DNA of 64,000 bases from Aradus depressus (Eukaryota > Arthropoda > Insecta > Hemiptera > Aradidae): contig OY759217.1 in the NCBI GenBank assembly GCA_963662175.1, positions 19,284,562-19,348,561 of the forward strand, written 5' to 3'. Each line of letters opens with the position of its first letter. The stretch's first letter is position 1. Positions 31,230 through 42,329 of the stretch are shown here, in pieces. Made by a program: the position numbers and the translations under genes. The notes beneath the pieces were generated by a model, which made no database searches, was not told the origin of the DNA, and saw nothing but the letters and a program-made list of their open reading frames with translations.

Positions 31230-31780
31230 ATGGGTGGTCCAAAAATGACAATTTAAAAAAAAAAAAACGTTCACCCCCTAGTTTGGAAGAACTCGACGAA
31301 AGAAAAATTTTGGCGCCAAAAAAAAACGAAAAATATTTTAAAAAACCCTGCCCCACGGCATTTGAATTTTAAATGGAATTTAACATGGGTTTTCATATGT
31401 ATTAAAGTTGAAACAATATGGCGCTTCCACGTTTCATCAAAATGGGCTAAAAATTTTCCACATCATGGTTTTTGGGGTCGGAGAACACGAATTTGACGTC
31501 AAAAAGTTATTTTGACACATGACAGCTGTCAAAAACGCTGTCAACAAAATGACAATAACATTTTTTCTCATTTAAGAATCGGTAAATTCATTTTATTAAG
31601 TGTTTTGGAGGTCGCTTATTACGAATTTGATGTCAAAAAATAATTTTGACTCTTGACATCTGTCACAAATGCTGTCAACAAATCATTGTAATCGAGAGAA
31701 AAATTGGAGTTAATACCAATGTCCGAAACACAATTCAATAATTTTTTCATTTGGTTTCTGGACATAATCAGACTTCGGTT
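31230..31780 (+). mobile_element. Long-TIR element M2, right side missing
   Basis: Left arm (31232-31560) matches that of M1 at 11236. It continues into subterminal sequence with a degenerate second copy of the arm's inner part (about 31622-31690) and the ATGTCCGAAACACAATTC block also found in M1. No right TIR follows. Confidence 0.75.
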
Positions 31781-32089
31781 CTGTTTTCATAATAATAAAT
31801 TAATTCAGGATCTCAGTAAATTTATGTAGACCAATGGAGGACTGAGTCTGGCTATAAATTTCAGAGTCAGCTCTTATTTTGTGGCAAACTGAAAGGCAGC
31901 TCTGATGAATAGCGCTTCAGTATTGTTTCTTGTGTAGAATAGACGAACAACAACCAGTAATCATTGTATAATCCGAGAGGATGGTAATGTATTACGGTTC
32001 TTACCGTAATGGCTAACAACTTCTTCCTACATTTGTCAACCTCTTTTGTTTGTTTTTCTCACTGACACTTTTGCTCCAATATTTTCTAA

Positions 32090-32740
32090 ATGGAAATAAA
32101 TTAAACTTCTAAATTACTATAATTTATTTGAAATTTTACTATCTTATACTTTTATACAATATAATTGTAAATACATTTTACAAGATACCGTTTATGTTTA
32201 TGATCTAATCGAAAATATCTACGAGCAAAAGTAGTATAGAAAATTAAGAAGCACATTTTATAGGAAATACATTTTTTTAAAGATGTCTGTTTTGCGATAT
32301 ATATAGGTACATATATAAATGTATATACACCGAAAACCGTCTTAAAATAATGTATTAAGAAGACTCATTCTTTTTAGACGATTGCTTGATTTACGCGAGA
32401 AAAGTTAGTCCTACAGAAAAATTGATATCCGCAACAACCGTTTCATTTTAAATTTCCAACAGCCTCATTGTCCTCAGATTGAGATAGGACCATTACGATC
32501 AAAATTATGACGCTCCAAAGAAGTGATGTCTAAATAACACAGCAACAAATTTTAAAATATGTTCTTATTATTGGTATTTTTTTATTTAAACAAATAAAAA
32601 TAAAGAAAAAATGAAATATATGTGATGTGGCCATAACAGCCCTCCAATCTTTCTTTCAAAATCATTTGGTATTACTGCGTATAAGAAAGTCACTGTGCTG
32701 TAATGAATGAACCGCTGACGCCAACACATTGTTTCGTACG
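32090..32740 (-). repeat. Dispersed repeat R2, minus orientation and rearranged
   Basis: Reverse-complement R2 blocks (CAAGATACCGTTTATGTTTA, AACCGTCTTAAAAT) followed by a plus-oriented ATATGTGATGTGGCCATAAC block at about 32617. Confidence 0.65.
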
Positions 32741-33064
32741 GTAAGAACTGTAATTAAAAACCTTCTAACTATTCTTTGAGATTACACAATGCTTATACCT
32801 GGTTGTTCGTCCATTCTACACAAGAAACAATACTGGGAGCGCTATTCACTTATCATCATAATAAATAAGTGTAAAATAAACTATCAAACAAATATCATTT
32901 TATTATTTTTGTCTTTTTTGTTTGATATGTTTCTGTTGTGTGGTGAGAGACATAGGACAATGGGGAGTGGAGAAGGGACATGATATCTTGGCATCAATGG
33001 ATGAGCCTGACAGACAGTATTGTGCCAGGACCGAGCTGGGATCACAACATAAATCAAGGGGGGC

Positions 33065-33690
33065 GTCTATTGGAGAGGCGGGCTTACCAGACCATCCGAC
33101 GAGACATAGAAAAACCTCCTTTATCGCTTCGAATCAGCCACCACCAAAACATGGCCCGAAACTAGGCTGCAGGGGCAAACGTCAATTCAATCCAAGCAGT
33201 GGACTTCTAAATCAGGAAAGGCCGGTGTTGGGGGTGTCTATTGGAGAGGCGGGCTTACCAGACCATCCAACGAGACATAGAAAAACCTCCTTTATCGCTT
33301 CGAATCAGCCACCACCAAAACATGGCCCGAAACTAGGCTGCAGGGGCAAACGTCAATTCAATCCAAGCAGTGGACTTCTAAATCAGGAAAGGCCGGTGTT
33401 GGGGGTGTCTATTGGAGAGGCGGGCTTACCAGACCATCCAACGAGACATAGAAAAACCTCCTTTATCGCTTCGAATCAGCCACCACCAAAACATGGGCCG
33501 AAACACTAGGCTGCAGGGGCAAACGTCAATTCAATCCAAGCAGTGGACTTCTAAATCGGGAAAGGCCAGTGTTGGGGGTGTCTATTGGAGAGGCGGGCTT
33601 ACCAGACCATCCAACGAGACATAGAAAAACCTCCTTTATCGCTTCCACCAAAACATGGCCCGAAACTAGGCTGCAGGGGCCAACGACAGT
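33065..33690 (+). repeat. Tandem array, 171-bp unit, about 3.7 copies
   Basis: Units start GTCTATTGGAGAGGCGGGC at 33065, 33236, 33407 and 33580. The 171-bp period is a multiple of three, so a 57-residue repeat stays open from 32922 to 33509. Another frame reads LLERRAYQTI.RDIEKPPLS. Copies are 97-99 percent alike by eye. No domain is recognised; coding status is doubtful. Confidence 0.85.
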
Positions 33691-34070
33691 AGTAATAACT
33701 ACCGTTGTAATGGATGTATTGACTCACAAGTGAAATCAAAATGTCATAAAAATTACACCTTAAAATTTTCTCGGAAAAGGCCGAAGGAGGTGATCAGTGC
33801 CAATAACTGCCGATGTAATGAATCTATGTACATGTAATTTTACAATTAAATTCAAAACCCCATAAGGACGACACCTATTAATTTTCCACTAATTAGGGCG
33901 AAGGGAAGGGGAGATCAGACTAGGGTGGCTCATAAAGCCAAATAGCTGCCGATTTAATACAAAATTTAGTTTGTGGATTCAGAGCCCAAACTGTTTATTG
34001 GTTTTGGAAGGAATGCAAAAACTTAATTGATTTATTCGTGGTGGGGAAGTACGTTGCCAGTGATTCACCG
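33690..34070 (-). repeat. Dispersed repeat R1, minus orientation
   Basis: R1 modules with anchors near 33720, 33825 and 33955, ending GTGGGGAAGTACGTTGCC and GATTCACCGAC at 34040-34070. Confidence 0.78.
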
Positions 34071-34690
34071 ACTACTTTTTTTTGTATGTAGATTATGCCA
34101 CATAACGTTTGAATGTTCCCTATTGCCCCATGCCTAAAATAATTAAGCCTTGATCTATGCAATATGCATATTTTGTGCCTGGTCTTGTTAGTTCTCTCTA
34201 TCACTATCCAAATAATAGTACTAACTTCTATTTCATTCAGTTGAAGAAGTGAACTAGTTAAAGCTAACCTATGATTTATTCTGTTAATTTGAAAGTTAGC
34301 AATACCTTTTAGAGAACTTCATAGACCAACCAACATCCGAGTTGTGGTTACCATTATATTTAAACAAATTGTTACTATTTTGAAGTAGTTGATTTGGTGA
34401 TGATGGTAAAGTTTCTAAACAGAAAATTAATTAAATGTTCCACACATTGTTTTGAGTTCATGTCAATTATGTGTCTATATGAGCAGCTAAACAATTCTCC
34501 AAGTTGAGGGTACAAGCAGGGTTCATATCAATGGATCCTGTCAACTTGGAGATGACAGCACTCCTGGCAACACAAAGCCTTTAAAGACAAGTGTATTCTC
34601 CATAATTAGAAGATATAAGCCAAAGACGCTCTGTGGCTTACGGTACCATTACGGCCACCATTTTGAAAAACTGACAATATCTATCTACTT
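34070..34690. other. Unassigned sequence
   Basis: Nothing recognised except a GAACTAGTT palindrome at 34249, which lacks a full ribozyme context. Short frames lack coding character. Confidence 0.45.
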
Positions 34691-34696
34691 TTTTTA

Positions 34697-35020
34697 GAGG
34701 GCGCCGTTAGCTCAGTGGTATGCGTGCTTGCCTTCTGAGCTTAAGAACGTGGGTTCGAAACCCGACCAAGGTCCTTAGTTTATTTTATCTGGGAGGTAAA
34801 ATAAACTTAAGCACGCCATCCTTAAGATGGGATGTTAAGCGATGATACCGAGCCTGTACGAAGTCAGGTACTCGTTAAAGACCCCTGCCCTAGGTGAATA
34901 AAAATTTAGGGTAGGCAAAGTTTACAGTAGAGACGGGCTCATGCCCACCAGAGTGACGAAACAGCGCTCTGGTAGTAGGCGATATGACCTCGTAGTTAAA
35001 GCCCGGGCATGAGTCATAAA
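34697..35020 (+). mobile_element. S1 SINE
   Basis: Head GAGGGCGCCGTTAGCTCAGT, box B GGGTTCGAAACCC near 34752, S1 body, and the end CCCGGGCATGAGTCATAAAA. Confidence 0.87.
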
Positions 35021-35029
35021 ACATACATA

Positions 35030-36255
35030 ATGGCTTCTGAATCTTCATACTAAATTTTGTGTCGAGACAATCTTTACATATGTTATTATGGTATTTAAGT
35101 CGAAATTGATAGGTGTCGTCCTTATAGCCCGTTGAATACACGTATGAAATTTCGTGTTCATACATTCATTACAACAGCAGTTAGTAGAATTTTTGTGTTA
35201 AATCTCCTCCCTAATCCCCCCCCCCCCCTCCTCCCCCCCCCCCCCCCTGAAAATCAATGGTTGTTGTCCTATTATTATGTCGATGTATTCATTCTATCGG
35301 GAGTTATCATGTTCACAGACAAGCATACATCAGCAGCGGAGGCAGACCGTGGTGGGCTGTAGAGCTGGAAGTACGACCACATGAGGGGTGAAAATGATCA
35401 CTAATAGCACTCCCTTCTTCGAGTCTTGCAGACTGTATCAACAGGTCTCTCGGGCGAATCTACATTAAATAAATAATACCGTTTTTTTAAAATATTGTCA
35501 ATTCCACAAACATTTTATACCAGTTTTGGTATTCATTACATCGGCAGTTATTATGGTTTTTGAGTTGAGCCCCCTCCCCTAAATCCCCCCTTTTCCTTCG
35601 GCCGATTTAGCTGAATATTAAAAGATACATAGTATTGTTGTCATGGGTTTTTGAATTTAAATATGAAATTTCATGCCAATACATTTACTACATCAGTAGT
35701 TATTGGGGTTTTTGATACCCCTCCTCAGATCCTGCCCTTTCCTTCCGACTTCGATGAAAATTAATAGATGTCGCCCTCATATGGTTTTGAATTTACGTAT
35801 CAAATTTTGTATTGATACATTTATTACAAAACAGTTTACAAACATTTTTTGTGTTAAGCCTCCAACTTTCTTTTCTTTTTTTTTTCTTCCCTGAGTGCTG
35901 ATTGTATCACCGCAGCCAGAGTCAAACTTTTAATGTCGCCCTTGCGATACTCTTAGAGATCCCACAGAAAGCCTCCACCCTACAACCCCCCTTTTCCATT
36001 GGCCAATTTTGCTGAAAATCAACAAAGAAATAATACATTTTTTAAAAAATATTGTCAATTCCACAAAAATGTTATACAAATACTACCGTGTTGGTCCTTA
36101 GAGGGTTAAACATATAAAATTTCGTGTCGATACATCCATTCTATCGGGAGTTATCGTGTTCACAGATATACACAAACACAGATAACATATTTATTATCAG
36201 GGAGTTGGAAATATTCGGTGAAAACTCAACCTCAAATTTCTGTTTACATAACTAC
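35030..36255 (+). repeat. Dispersed repeat R1 cluster
   Basis: At least four R1 modules with C-runs (35218-35249 is almost pure C). The R1 3' terminal hairpin begins CATAACT near 36250, is interrupted by a MITE, and resumes near 37356 (TTCCCTATACC...GATGGGGAAGTA). Confidence 0.75.
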
Positions 36256-37355
36256 CCCTCATTGGCGTAGCCAGCATTATTCTCTGGGGAGGCCTGGTAG
36301 GGCCTCGGGAGGGGGGGCAGTCGGTCAACACGACCGAGATAATAAAACAATAGTTTACATTTCACAATCATATTTTCAGTTTAAGTTTAATTAAACTTAA
36401 TAATTAACAATCAGGTACCATAAACTAAATATTAGTATGTTATAACAAAATAATCAACTTAAATTTAAATCAACCATTAAAATGTTCATCAGTCTAGCAA
36501 ATAGGTCCAAGACTTTTTCAGCTGAAATTTATTTTTTACTATTTTATTCTCATTCCGGCTTTCAATGAATACATTGTAAAATATGCAGTTAGTCTTAATA
36601 GTCTTTCTATTTTAGGTAAACATTGCACCGCCATGCGGAGTTTTTGGGAGAGATTTTAAAATTGCCGCGCGTTTTGTTGTGACACGCACGATGATGCGTT
36701 GGTAATCTTTCATACTCCGACGTATGACCTATAAGAAAGGTTAATTTGAATGCGAATAACGTTTGACTGGGAACTGAAGCTTTCAATATCCTTGTCTTGA
36801 TTGTTATGTTTGTCTGTGATGGAGTTGTCGTTATATATATATATATATATAACATTTTTTTTTTTATTAGGTATATTAGATCACTTGCTGAAGTGGAGAT
36901 GGGCCGGACCTGAGACAAGGATGGATCCTCGACGATGGGCTAAAGTCTGCACGGAGTGGATTCCTAGAGACAAAAGAAGAAGAAAAGGAAGACCAGGACT
37001 GCGGTGGAGGGACGAGATAGTGGAGAGAATAGGGGATGGATGGTGCACAGTGGCCAGCAACAGAGAAACATGGAACAAATTGACTTTATTTAATATTTAC
37101 TTTATTTTTAATCAAGAAATAACAGTTTTACTTGAGAAATAATTTAATTTAGTTTAGGAACAATCGTTAAATTCTTTTCTGATTTCTTCTGTTGAAAGAA
37201 CAGTAAACCAAAAGGAGAAGCTTTGGTTCTAAAAGAATGTCAATAAAGCTATTTTATTTTTATTTTATTTATATTAGATCACAATTTTCTGGGGGCACCG
37301 GGCATTCTGGGGGGGCCGTAGCCACCCCTGCCCCCCCCTAGCTACACCAACGCTT
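36256..37355. mobile_element. hAT-like MITE nested in R1, containing a LINE fragment
   Basis: Inverted ends CATTGGCGTAGCCAGC and GCTACACCAACG, each followed by G- or C-rich runs. Flanks ACTACCCCT and CTTCCCTA resemble a decayed 8-bp duplication of R1 target sequence, as in hAT elements. A LINE tail lies inside at 36885-37080. The superfamily is inferred. Confidence 0.5.
36885..37080 (+). pseudogene. LINE ORF2 C-terminal fragment (CR1/RTE-type tail)
   Basis: The frame reads LLKWRWAGPETRMDPRRWAK, TEWIPRD, KGRPGLRWRDEIVE and NRETWNKL. This follows the LRW.GH..R......K....W.P...R..GRP..RW.D tail of many non-LTR ORF2 proteins; GPETR stands where GH..R is usual. Truncated at the 5' end. Confidence 0.7.
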
Positions 37356-37379
37356 CCCTATACCTTTTATAGATGGGGA

Positions 37380-37860
37380 AGTAATGAATAATTTGTAGAA
37401 AATAATTCATGTAATAATATAACCATAATGTTTTGTAAAATGTAATGAAATATTGCAAAGTCGTCATAAGAAATCAATCAAAAATATAATTAAGAAAAAA
37501 ATGAATTAGGCTATAAATATTGGGCCCTTGGAAGTTGATGCAAAGGGTGGTTTCTTGCACTAATAGATATAACTGGGCTCCACAAAATGACTTCAAACCA
37601 ATTCAAATTAATTGCTCTTTAAATGGCCTCCACAATTTTTATTCTACTTTCTTTTTATTTCCTCCTTTCTTTAACCATCTCTTTAAAACTGTTCTATTTT
37701 ACTTTTCTAAAAGTTTTACTTTTCTCTTTTTTGGAACGATTATTGAAATCTCTTATAATTGAAACTCTTGAATTGGTAGTAAAATTGCTTTTGAATTGCT
37801 TCCTCTGCTTTGTTTTCCACATTTTTTTTTTCATATTCAATTATATTATAATCAATAATA
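37380..37860. other. Unassigned AT-rich sequence
   Basis: No repeat or coding evidence. Hydrophobic small frames at 37520-37898 reflect T-rich composition. Confidence 0.45.
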
Positions 37861-38850
37861 TAGTTATTGTGACTCATGCTCGGGCTTTAACCCTTTAGTA
37901 CACTCGCTGCGAATTTACTTAATTTGGATTTTCGCTGGTCCCTACATAAATAACAAGCTAATTCCCACTTCTATTCTTCAATGACATGTCTATGAATAAA
38001 CAAAAAAGGTGGCGCATTGATCTGATATCTTATCAGTCGGTAACAAAGTGGAAGGGACAACAGTTGCGGCACTGTATACCGTGCCTGTGTTAAAATGTAA
38101 CTTTTTTTAAGTAGATTTTTTCGTATTTGTTTTCTTTACAACTAAGTTTATTTTTATGTTTTAGTGAATTTCTTTTTATGTACGACTAATTTATAATTAA
38201 ATAATAATAATTAGCTATTAAGTAATTTAAAAAATGTCGTATTGCTTTCCACAATGCACGATGAAAGTAAAATTGACCCTGAATCAGGGAATCCTGGAGC
38301 CATCCTTGACTATAATAATACAAAAGGCGTGTTGTTTTTCAATATAAAGTTTTTTTCTTTACTTCAATGTATGTAATTCTTAAACATTGTTTAAAAGGTT
38401 CAATTTTTGAGAAGAGTTTTTTTTTTTTTTTAAACAATTTTGTATTTCGATTTTTTCAATAAAGTTTTTAAAAACATTGTTATGCATTCAGTACGCCTAA
38501 TAATAACTTTTTGAGTTGTATGGGGTGCAAAACTGCTGAAAAACTCAATAGTTAAGCATGCGGTACTGAGTGCCGCGCGAGTGTACTAATGTAACAATGA
38601 AAGGCGAGTGTACTTGAGGGTTAACATTGATGTTATATCGCCTACTACCAGAGCGCTCTTTAGTCACTCATGACATGAGCCAAACTCTATTGTGGGAGTC
38701 CTAAATTTTGCCTCGCTTAATCACTTACGGCGTGCTCAAGGCTTTTTCATCTCACAGATATAAAAACGTAAGGTTCTCAGTCTGGTTTCGAACCCGCTAT
38801 CTTGAAGCTCAGCCTAGCACGATACCTCTGAACTAGCGGCGCACTCTATC
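37861..38850 (-). mobile_element. S1 SINE split by a piggyBac-like MITE
   Basis: S1 3' end in minus orientation at 37861-37890 (GACTCATGCTCGGGCTTTAA) resumes at 38621 and continues to a degenerate tRNA head with TTCGAACCC near 38790. The 730-bp gap is the MITE at 37891-38620. Confidence 0.82.
37891..38620. mobile_element. piggyBac-like MITE, TTAA target
   Basis: TTAA flanks both ends (37887-37890 and 38621-38624). Ends are CCCTTTAGTACACTCGC and GCGAGTGTACTTGAGGG, 15 of 17 positions complementary. A second GCGAGTGTACTAATG copy lies just inside the right end (about 38577). TTAA targets and CCC/GGG ends are hallmarks of piggyBac elements. No transposase is present. Confidence 0.85.
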
Positions 38851-39079
38851 ATGATTGCTAGAAACGACGGTATCTTTTCGAATGTTGAGCGACGACGAGA
38901 TTCTATCGTGTATGGAATTTTTTTAAATTTATTTTTCTATTTCCTCGAAGTATGAGGGAAGTTATGTAATCAGTAAGAAATACGATGTTGAGTTTTCACC
39001 TGAATTTCATGTTTTCCAAAGGTAAAAAAAAAATTCTGTCTGTTTTTTTTGTGTGTCTCTGTGAATAAGGTAACTGCAG

Positions 39080-39251
39080 CGCTCTTTCGTCGCTCTGGTG
39101 GTCATGAGCCCGACTCTACATTATGGATGTCCTAAATTTTGCTTACCCTGGTTAATTTATCTGGGATAAGGGAAAGAAATTCAATGTTGAGGTTAGCTAA
39201 TGAAAACTAAGAGGCTCGGCCGGGTTCCCGACCCGCCTTCTTGAGCTCAGA
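39080..39251 (-). mobile_element. S1 SINE fragment
   Basis: GCGCTCTTTCGTCGCTCTGG through GGCTCGGCCGGGTTCCCGAC; the body is internally deleted. Confidence 0.7.
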
Positions 39252-39491
39252 GTATCAATAATGTACACGTATAAAACAAATAAAACATAATACATTTTGA
39301 AAAAAAATTATCATTACAGTATTTTTCACTCACCTCAATTTTTTATAGTATAGGAGGAGTTATGTAATCTGTTATCGGTCAGAAATTCTATTCCAAAAAT
39401 GAATCTACCGACACCACATTTTATAAGGGTATTGAGAAGCCCATGTGGACGACACATATTGATTTTTAGATGAGAAGCTTAACACAAAAAC

Positions 39492-39742
39492 TACGAGGTC
39501 ATATCGCCTACTACCAGAGCGCTCTTTCGTCACTCTGGTGGACATGAGCCCAACTCTACTGTGGGAGTCCTAAATTTTGCCTACCCTAAATTTTTATTCA
39601 CCTAGGGCAGGGGTCTTTAACGAGTACCTGACATCGTACAGGCTCGGGACCATCGCTTATCGTCCCATCCGAAGGATGATATGCTTAAGTTTATTTTACC
39701 TCCCAGATAAAATAAACAAAGGGCCTTGGCCTTGGGCGGGTT
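39492..39742 (-). mobile_element. S1 SINE, truncated before the tRNA head
   Basis: Good match to the S1 body in minus orientation from AGGTCATATCGCCTACTACC to GGGCCTTGGCC; the box B region and head are missing. Confidence 0.8.
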
Positions 39743-39749
39743 TACACTT

Positions 39750-39947
39750 AATAATTTTCAGCAGAATCGGCCGATGGAAAGGAGGGATCAGATGGAGGCA
39801 TAACTCAGTGAGGACAATAACTGTTAATCATCAGCGAAATCTGCGGAAGGGAAAAGGGGTTTAGGGGTAGATGCTCAACTCAAAAACCCTAATAACTGCC
39901 AAGTTACTGAATGTATTTACACAAAATTTAGTATGAGGGTTCAGAAG

Positions 39948-39984
<37 letters not shown>

Positions 39985-40435
39985 ACCCCTCATGTAAATC
40001 AACAATTGAGTGGTTGACGCGAAAAAGGTTCTAAACGCCAAAATAACACTTCCTTCTTCTGCCATGTTGAGAACTACTGGTGGCTGTTAGAACCTTCTTC
40101 CATGAGCCTCAACGCTGACGTTGGCTCAATACTACCAACTGCTGCTGTAACGGCAAAAAAAAAAAACTTCCCTACACAGTCCCTAGAGGCCTATAGAACC
40201 TGATTCCACAGAAATCTCATTTTCGACTAAAGTGGTGCTTAGAACCTTTTTCGCGTCAACCACTCAATTTTTTATTAGCCGAAATTGTGGACTGGGTTTG
40301 GAGGGGAAGCGAGTTCGTTCGTTCTGAGGATTGCCCGTGATTCACAAAAACATGAAATTCCGATAAACATCGAATTTCTGACCGATTATATAACTTCCCC
40401 TATACTTCGTAGAGTTGGGGAAGTAAGATTTCTAA
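39750..40435 (-). repeat. Repeat R1 pieces and a C-homopolymer
   Basis: R1 modules around 39755-39950, a run of 38 C at 39947-39984, an unrecognised 250-bp stretch, then an R1 3' end with hairpin ACTTCCCC...TTGGGGAAGT at about 40391-40427. Confidence 0.65.
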
Positions 40436-40439
40436 AAGC

Positions 40440-40977
40440 GTTTAGCATAACAATAAATAAATGTAAAAACTAGAAGATAAAAAAAAAAATAGCCTTTTTT
40501 TTCCTTCAAATTGTTTTTTTTATTTTTTCTATGCGATTTTTTTAATGGAACTTAAAAGTAAAATTGAACAAAATAAATATACAAAACGAGAGAATTATTC
40601 ACTTAATTAAAGGGTGCTTCTGAGAAATAATTTATTCCTGGAGTCTTCTGTTAATTAAATAAGACACCGTAATAAATGAGTTCACTTATCGGAAATATGT
40701 CTTCTGGTACTTTACCAACCTTCCAGGAATATTAATATTTAATAACTTGGGAATAATGCTTTCAACGATGAAATCCTGAAAAGTAATAACAATCCGTGAA
40801 GAGCGGAATAAAATTTATTGAAATGAACCAGATGTATGTACTTAATGAAATTGATTTATACATTTTCGATTTATTAAATTTAGAAAGAACATTAAATTCA
40901 TTTTAAAGTTCCTCCCTTGTTCAATTTGATAACTATAGCTAATAAAATTTTCTCAACAAAATAAATGGTTTACTTAC
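40440..40977. other. Repeat-poor stretch next to the host exon, likely intron
   Basis: No R1, R2, SINE or LINE sequence is recognised. Its position directly downstream of the minus-strand exon at 40978-41044 suggests intronic sequence of that gene. Confidence 0.4.
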
Positions 40978-41044
40978 TTCGTATAACTGTTGTGGAAGTT
41001 GAAGTGAGGAGACTGAGAAGCCACAGAAGCCAAGCCTCTCGCAT
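40978..41044 (-). CDS. Host-gene coding exon encoding a signal peptide
   Basis: On the minus strand a polypyrimidine-rich acceptor (CCTTTTGTTTCAG) is followed directly by ATG and 22 codons plus one base, then a near-consensus donor, GTAAGTA. The peptide begins MREAWLLWLLSLLTSTS and continues TTVIR, with an initiator, a short polar start, a Leu/Trp-rich hydrophobic core and small residues suiting signal-peptidase cleavage. A TACTAAG branch-like sequence lies upstream near 41138. An upstream 5' UTR exon and downstream exons (phase 1) are implied but not identified. The rest of the protein is unknown. Confidence 0.6.
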
Positions 41045-41243
41045 CTGAAACAAAAGGTAAAATATACAACACTAATTTTCAAAGTAATTTTTAAAATGAA
41101 ATATCTCAGTGAAATTTGTGAGAATGATACTTAGTATAGGTACTTATAGTTATAAAATATGTGCAAAATTGTACAGTCGTAAAGGGCAAGAAAATTAGTG
41201 AATAGTAAGTAAAAAGTTAAAAATTGGTTTTCAATAAAAACAA

Positions 41244-41692
41244 AGTTCTGCCAAGGCTTCCAACCTCCAGCGCATCCAATCCCTTCAATCCAAAATCCTT
41301 CGTACAATAGCCAATGCTCCTTACTACGTCTCCAACAAAACCCTTCACACTGACCTTAACGTACCTTTCATTACTGAAGTCGCTAAATCCAAATATAAAA
41401 AATTATTTTCCCTTCTTAGTTCCCACAATAATCCTCTAGTCCGTACCCTCCATTCTGTCATACTTCCCCAACGACGGCTTAAGCGTCAATGGCCTAGAGA
41501 TCTCCTGATCAGAAGCAGTGACAGTGATTAGCTAAAAACGAGAGAAAAACAGTGGCTAGGGAGTGTCACCACTGGGTGATTTCTCCCCTCATGACATTTT
41601 GACATTGCCATTACCTCTTTATTAGCACATTTGCTTGTTGTAATTATGTGTAAACAGTTGTAAATAGCTATTTGTAAATAAAAAAAAAAAAA
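41244..41692 (+). pseudogene. 5'-truncated Jockey-like LINE with 11-bp TSD
   Basis: AATAAAAACAA is duplicated at 41233-41243 and 41693-41703. The insert opens in frame with SAKASNLQRIQSLQSKILRT and continues ANAPYYVSNKTLHTDL and RRLKRQWPRDLLIRS to a TAG near 41530, then a 3' UTR and an A-run at 41681-41692. It resembles the minus-strand tail at 11831. The remaining 94 codons are open, implying a fairly young insertion. Confidence 0.85.
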
Positions 41693-41869
41693 AATAAAAA
41701 CAACATTTGTTTAGAAAAATAATTCAAAGTCATAATGATAGTTAAATAGATAAAGCAAATTCCTTTAATCCGCAGATTAATAATTATAATTCATATACAT
41801 AATAAAAATAAAAAATTGTTAGCAGATAAGTAAAAAAAAAATTATGTGACGAATCGGCAGGAAACAACT

Positions 41870-42030
41870 GCGCCAGCTGTCCTTTAACCACTACACTGTG
41901 TGGTTGGGATGTACCACTGATGATGACGCTGTTACGTTGAAAACCGGTTCTGGTCAAAAATAAAACAGTGGGAAGACAACGTTTTTTATTTCTATGAGAA
42001 ATCTCGTTCCACAACATCTATCACATATGA
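41870..42030 (+). mobile_element. HHR-family D terminal repeat (solo)
   Basis: Shares its right end (AGAAATCTCGTTCCACAAC, then CTATCACATATG) with the element at 59865-60044 in the opposite orientation. Contains a well-formed ribozyme. The left boundary is uncertain. Confidence 0.65.
41894..41971 (+). ncRNA. Hammerhead ribozyme, family D, core intact
   Basis: Outer helix I CACUGU/ACAGUG (41894-41899 with 41965-41970), large internal loop, inner helix I ACCA/UGGU, core CUGAUGA 41917-41923, extra U, helix II GACG/CGUU with a six-base loop, GAAA 41939-41942, self-complementary helix III AACCGGUU 41942-41949, predicted cleavage after C41950. All invariant positions are present apart from the extra base. 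Confidence 0.75.
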
Positions 42031-42086
42031 TTTTTTTGTTCGTCTCTCAATTTGTTTCTTAAACTTCTCTGGGATGTTCCACTGTT

Positions 42087-42322
42087 GGTTGATTTCGGCA
42101 TTCCTTCGAGAGGTGTCTTCTTATTTCTTACGACAATATTTCGGGACGTCTTTACACGTCTCTTCTTCTGGTCACTATGAACAAACTTGTTGAACTGATA
42201 CTGGACTTGATGAACAAACTTGTTCATAATGACCAGAAGAAGGGACGTGTACCTAAGTGTCCCGAAATATTGTCGAAAAAAAATAAGAAGACACCTCTGG
42301 AAGAAATGCCGGAATCAACCAA
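42087..42322. mobile_element. HHR-family E fold-back element
   Basis: Inverted arms of about 100 bp centred near 42200 (GTCTTCTTATTTCTT, CGACAATATTTCGGGAC and their complements). Each arm has a family E ribozyme-like motif (42128-42180 minus, 42229-42275 plus). The plus copy has helix II GGGAC/GUCCC, but its core reads CAGAAGA in place of CUGAAGA. It abuts the family D repeat. No TSD was found. Confidence 0.65.
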
Positions 42323-42329
42323 CATCTCT

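Noticed and set aside
34225..34265. Further HHR at GAAGAAGTGAACTAGTT
   Set aside because: There is a palindrome and a core-like GAAGA, but no helix II and no GAAA.
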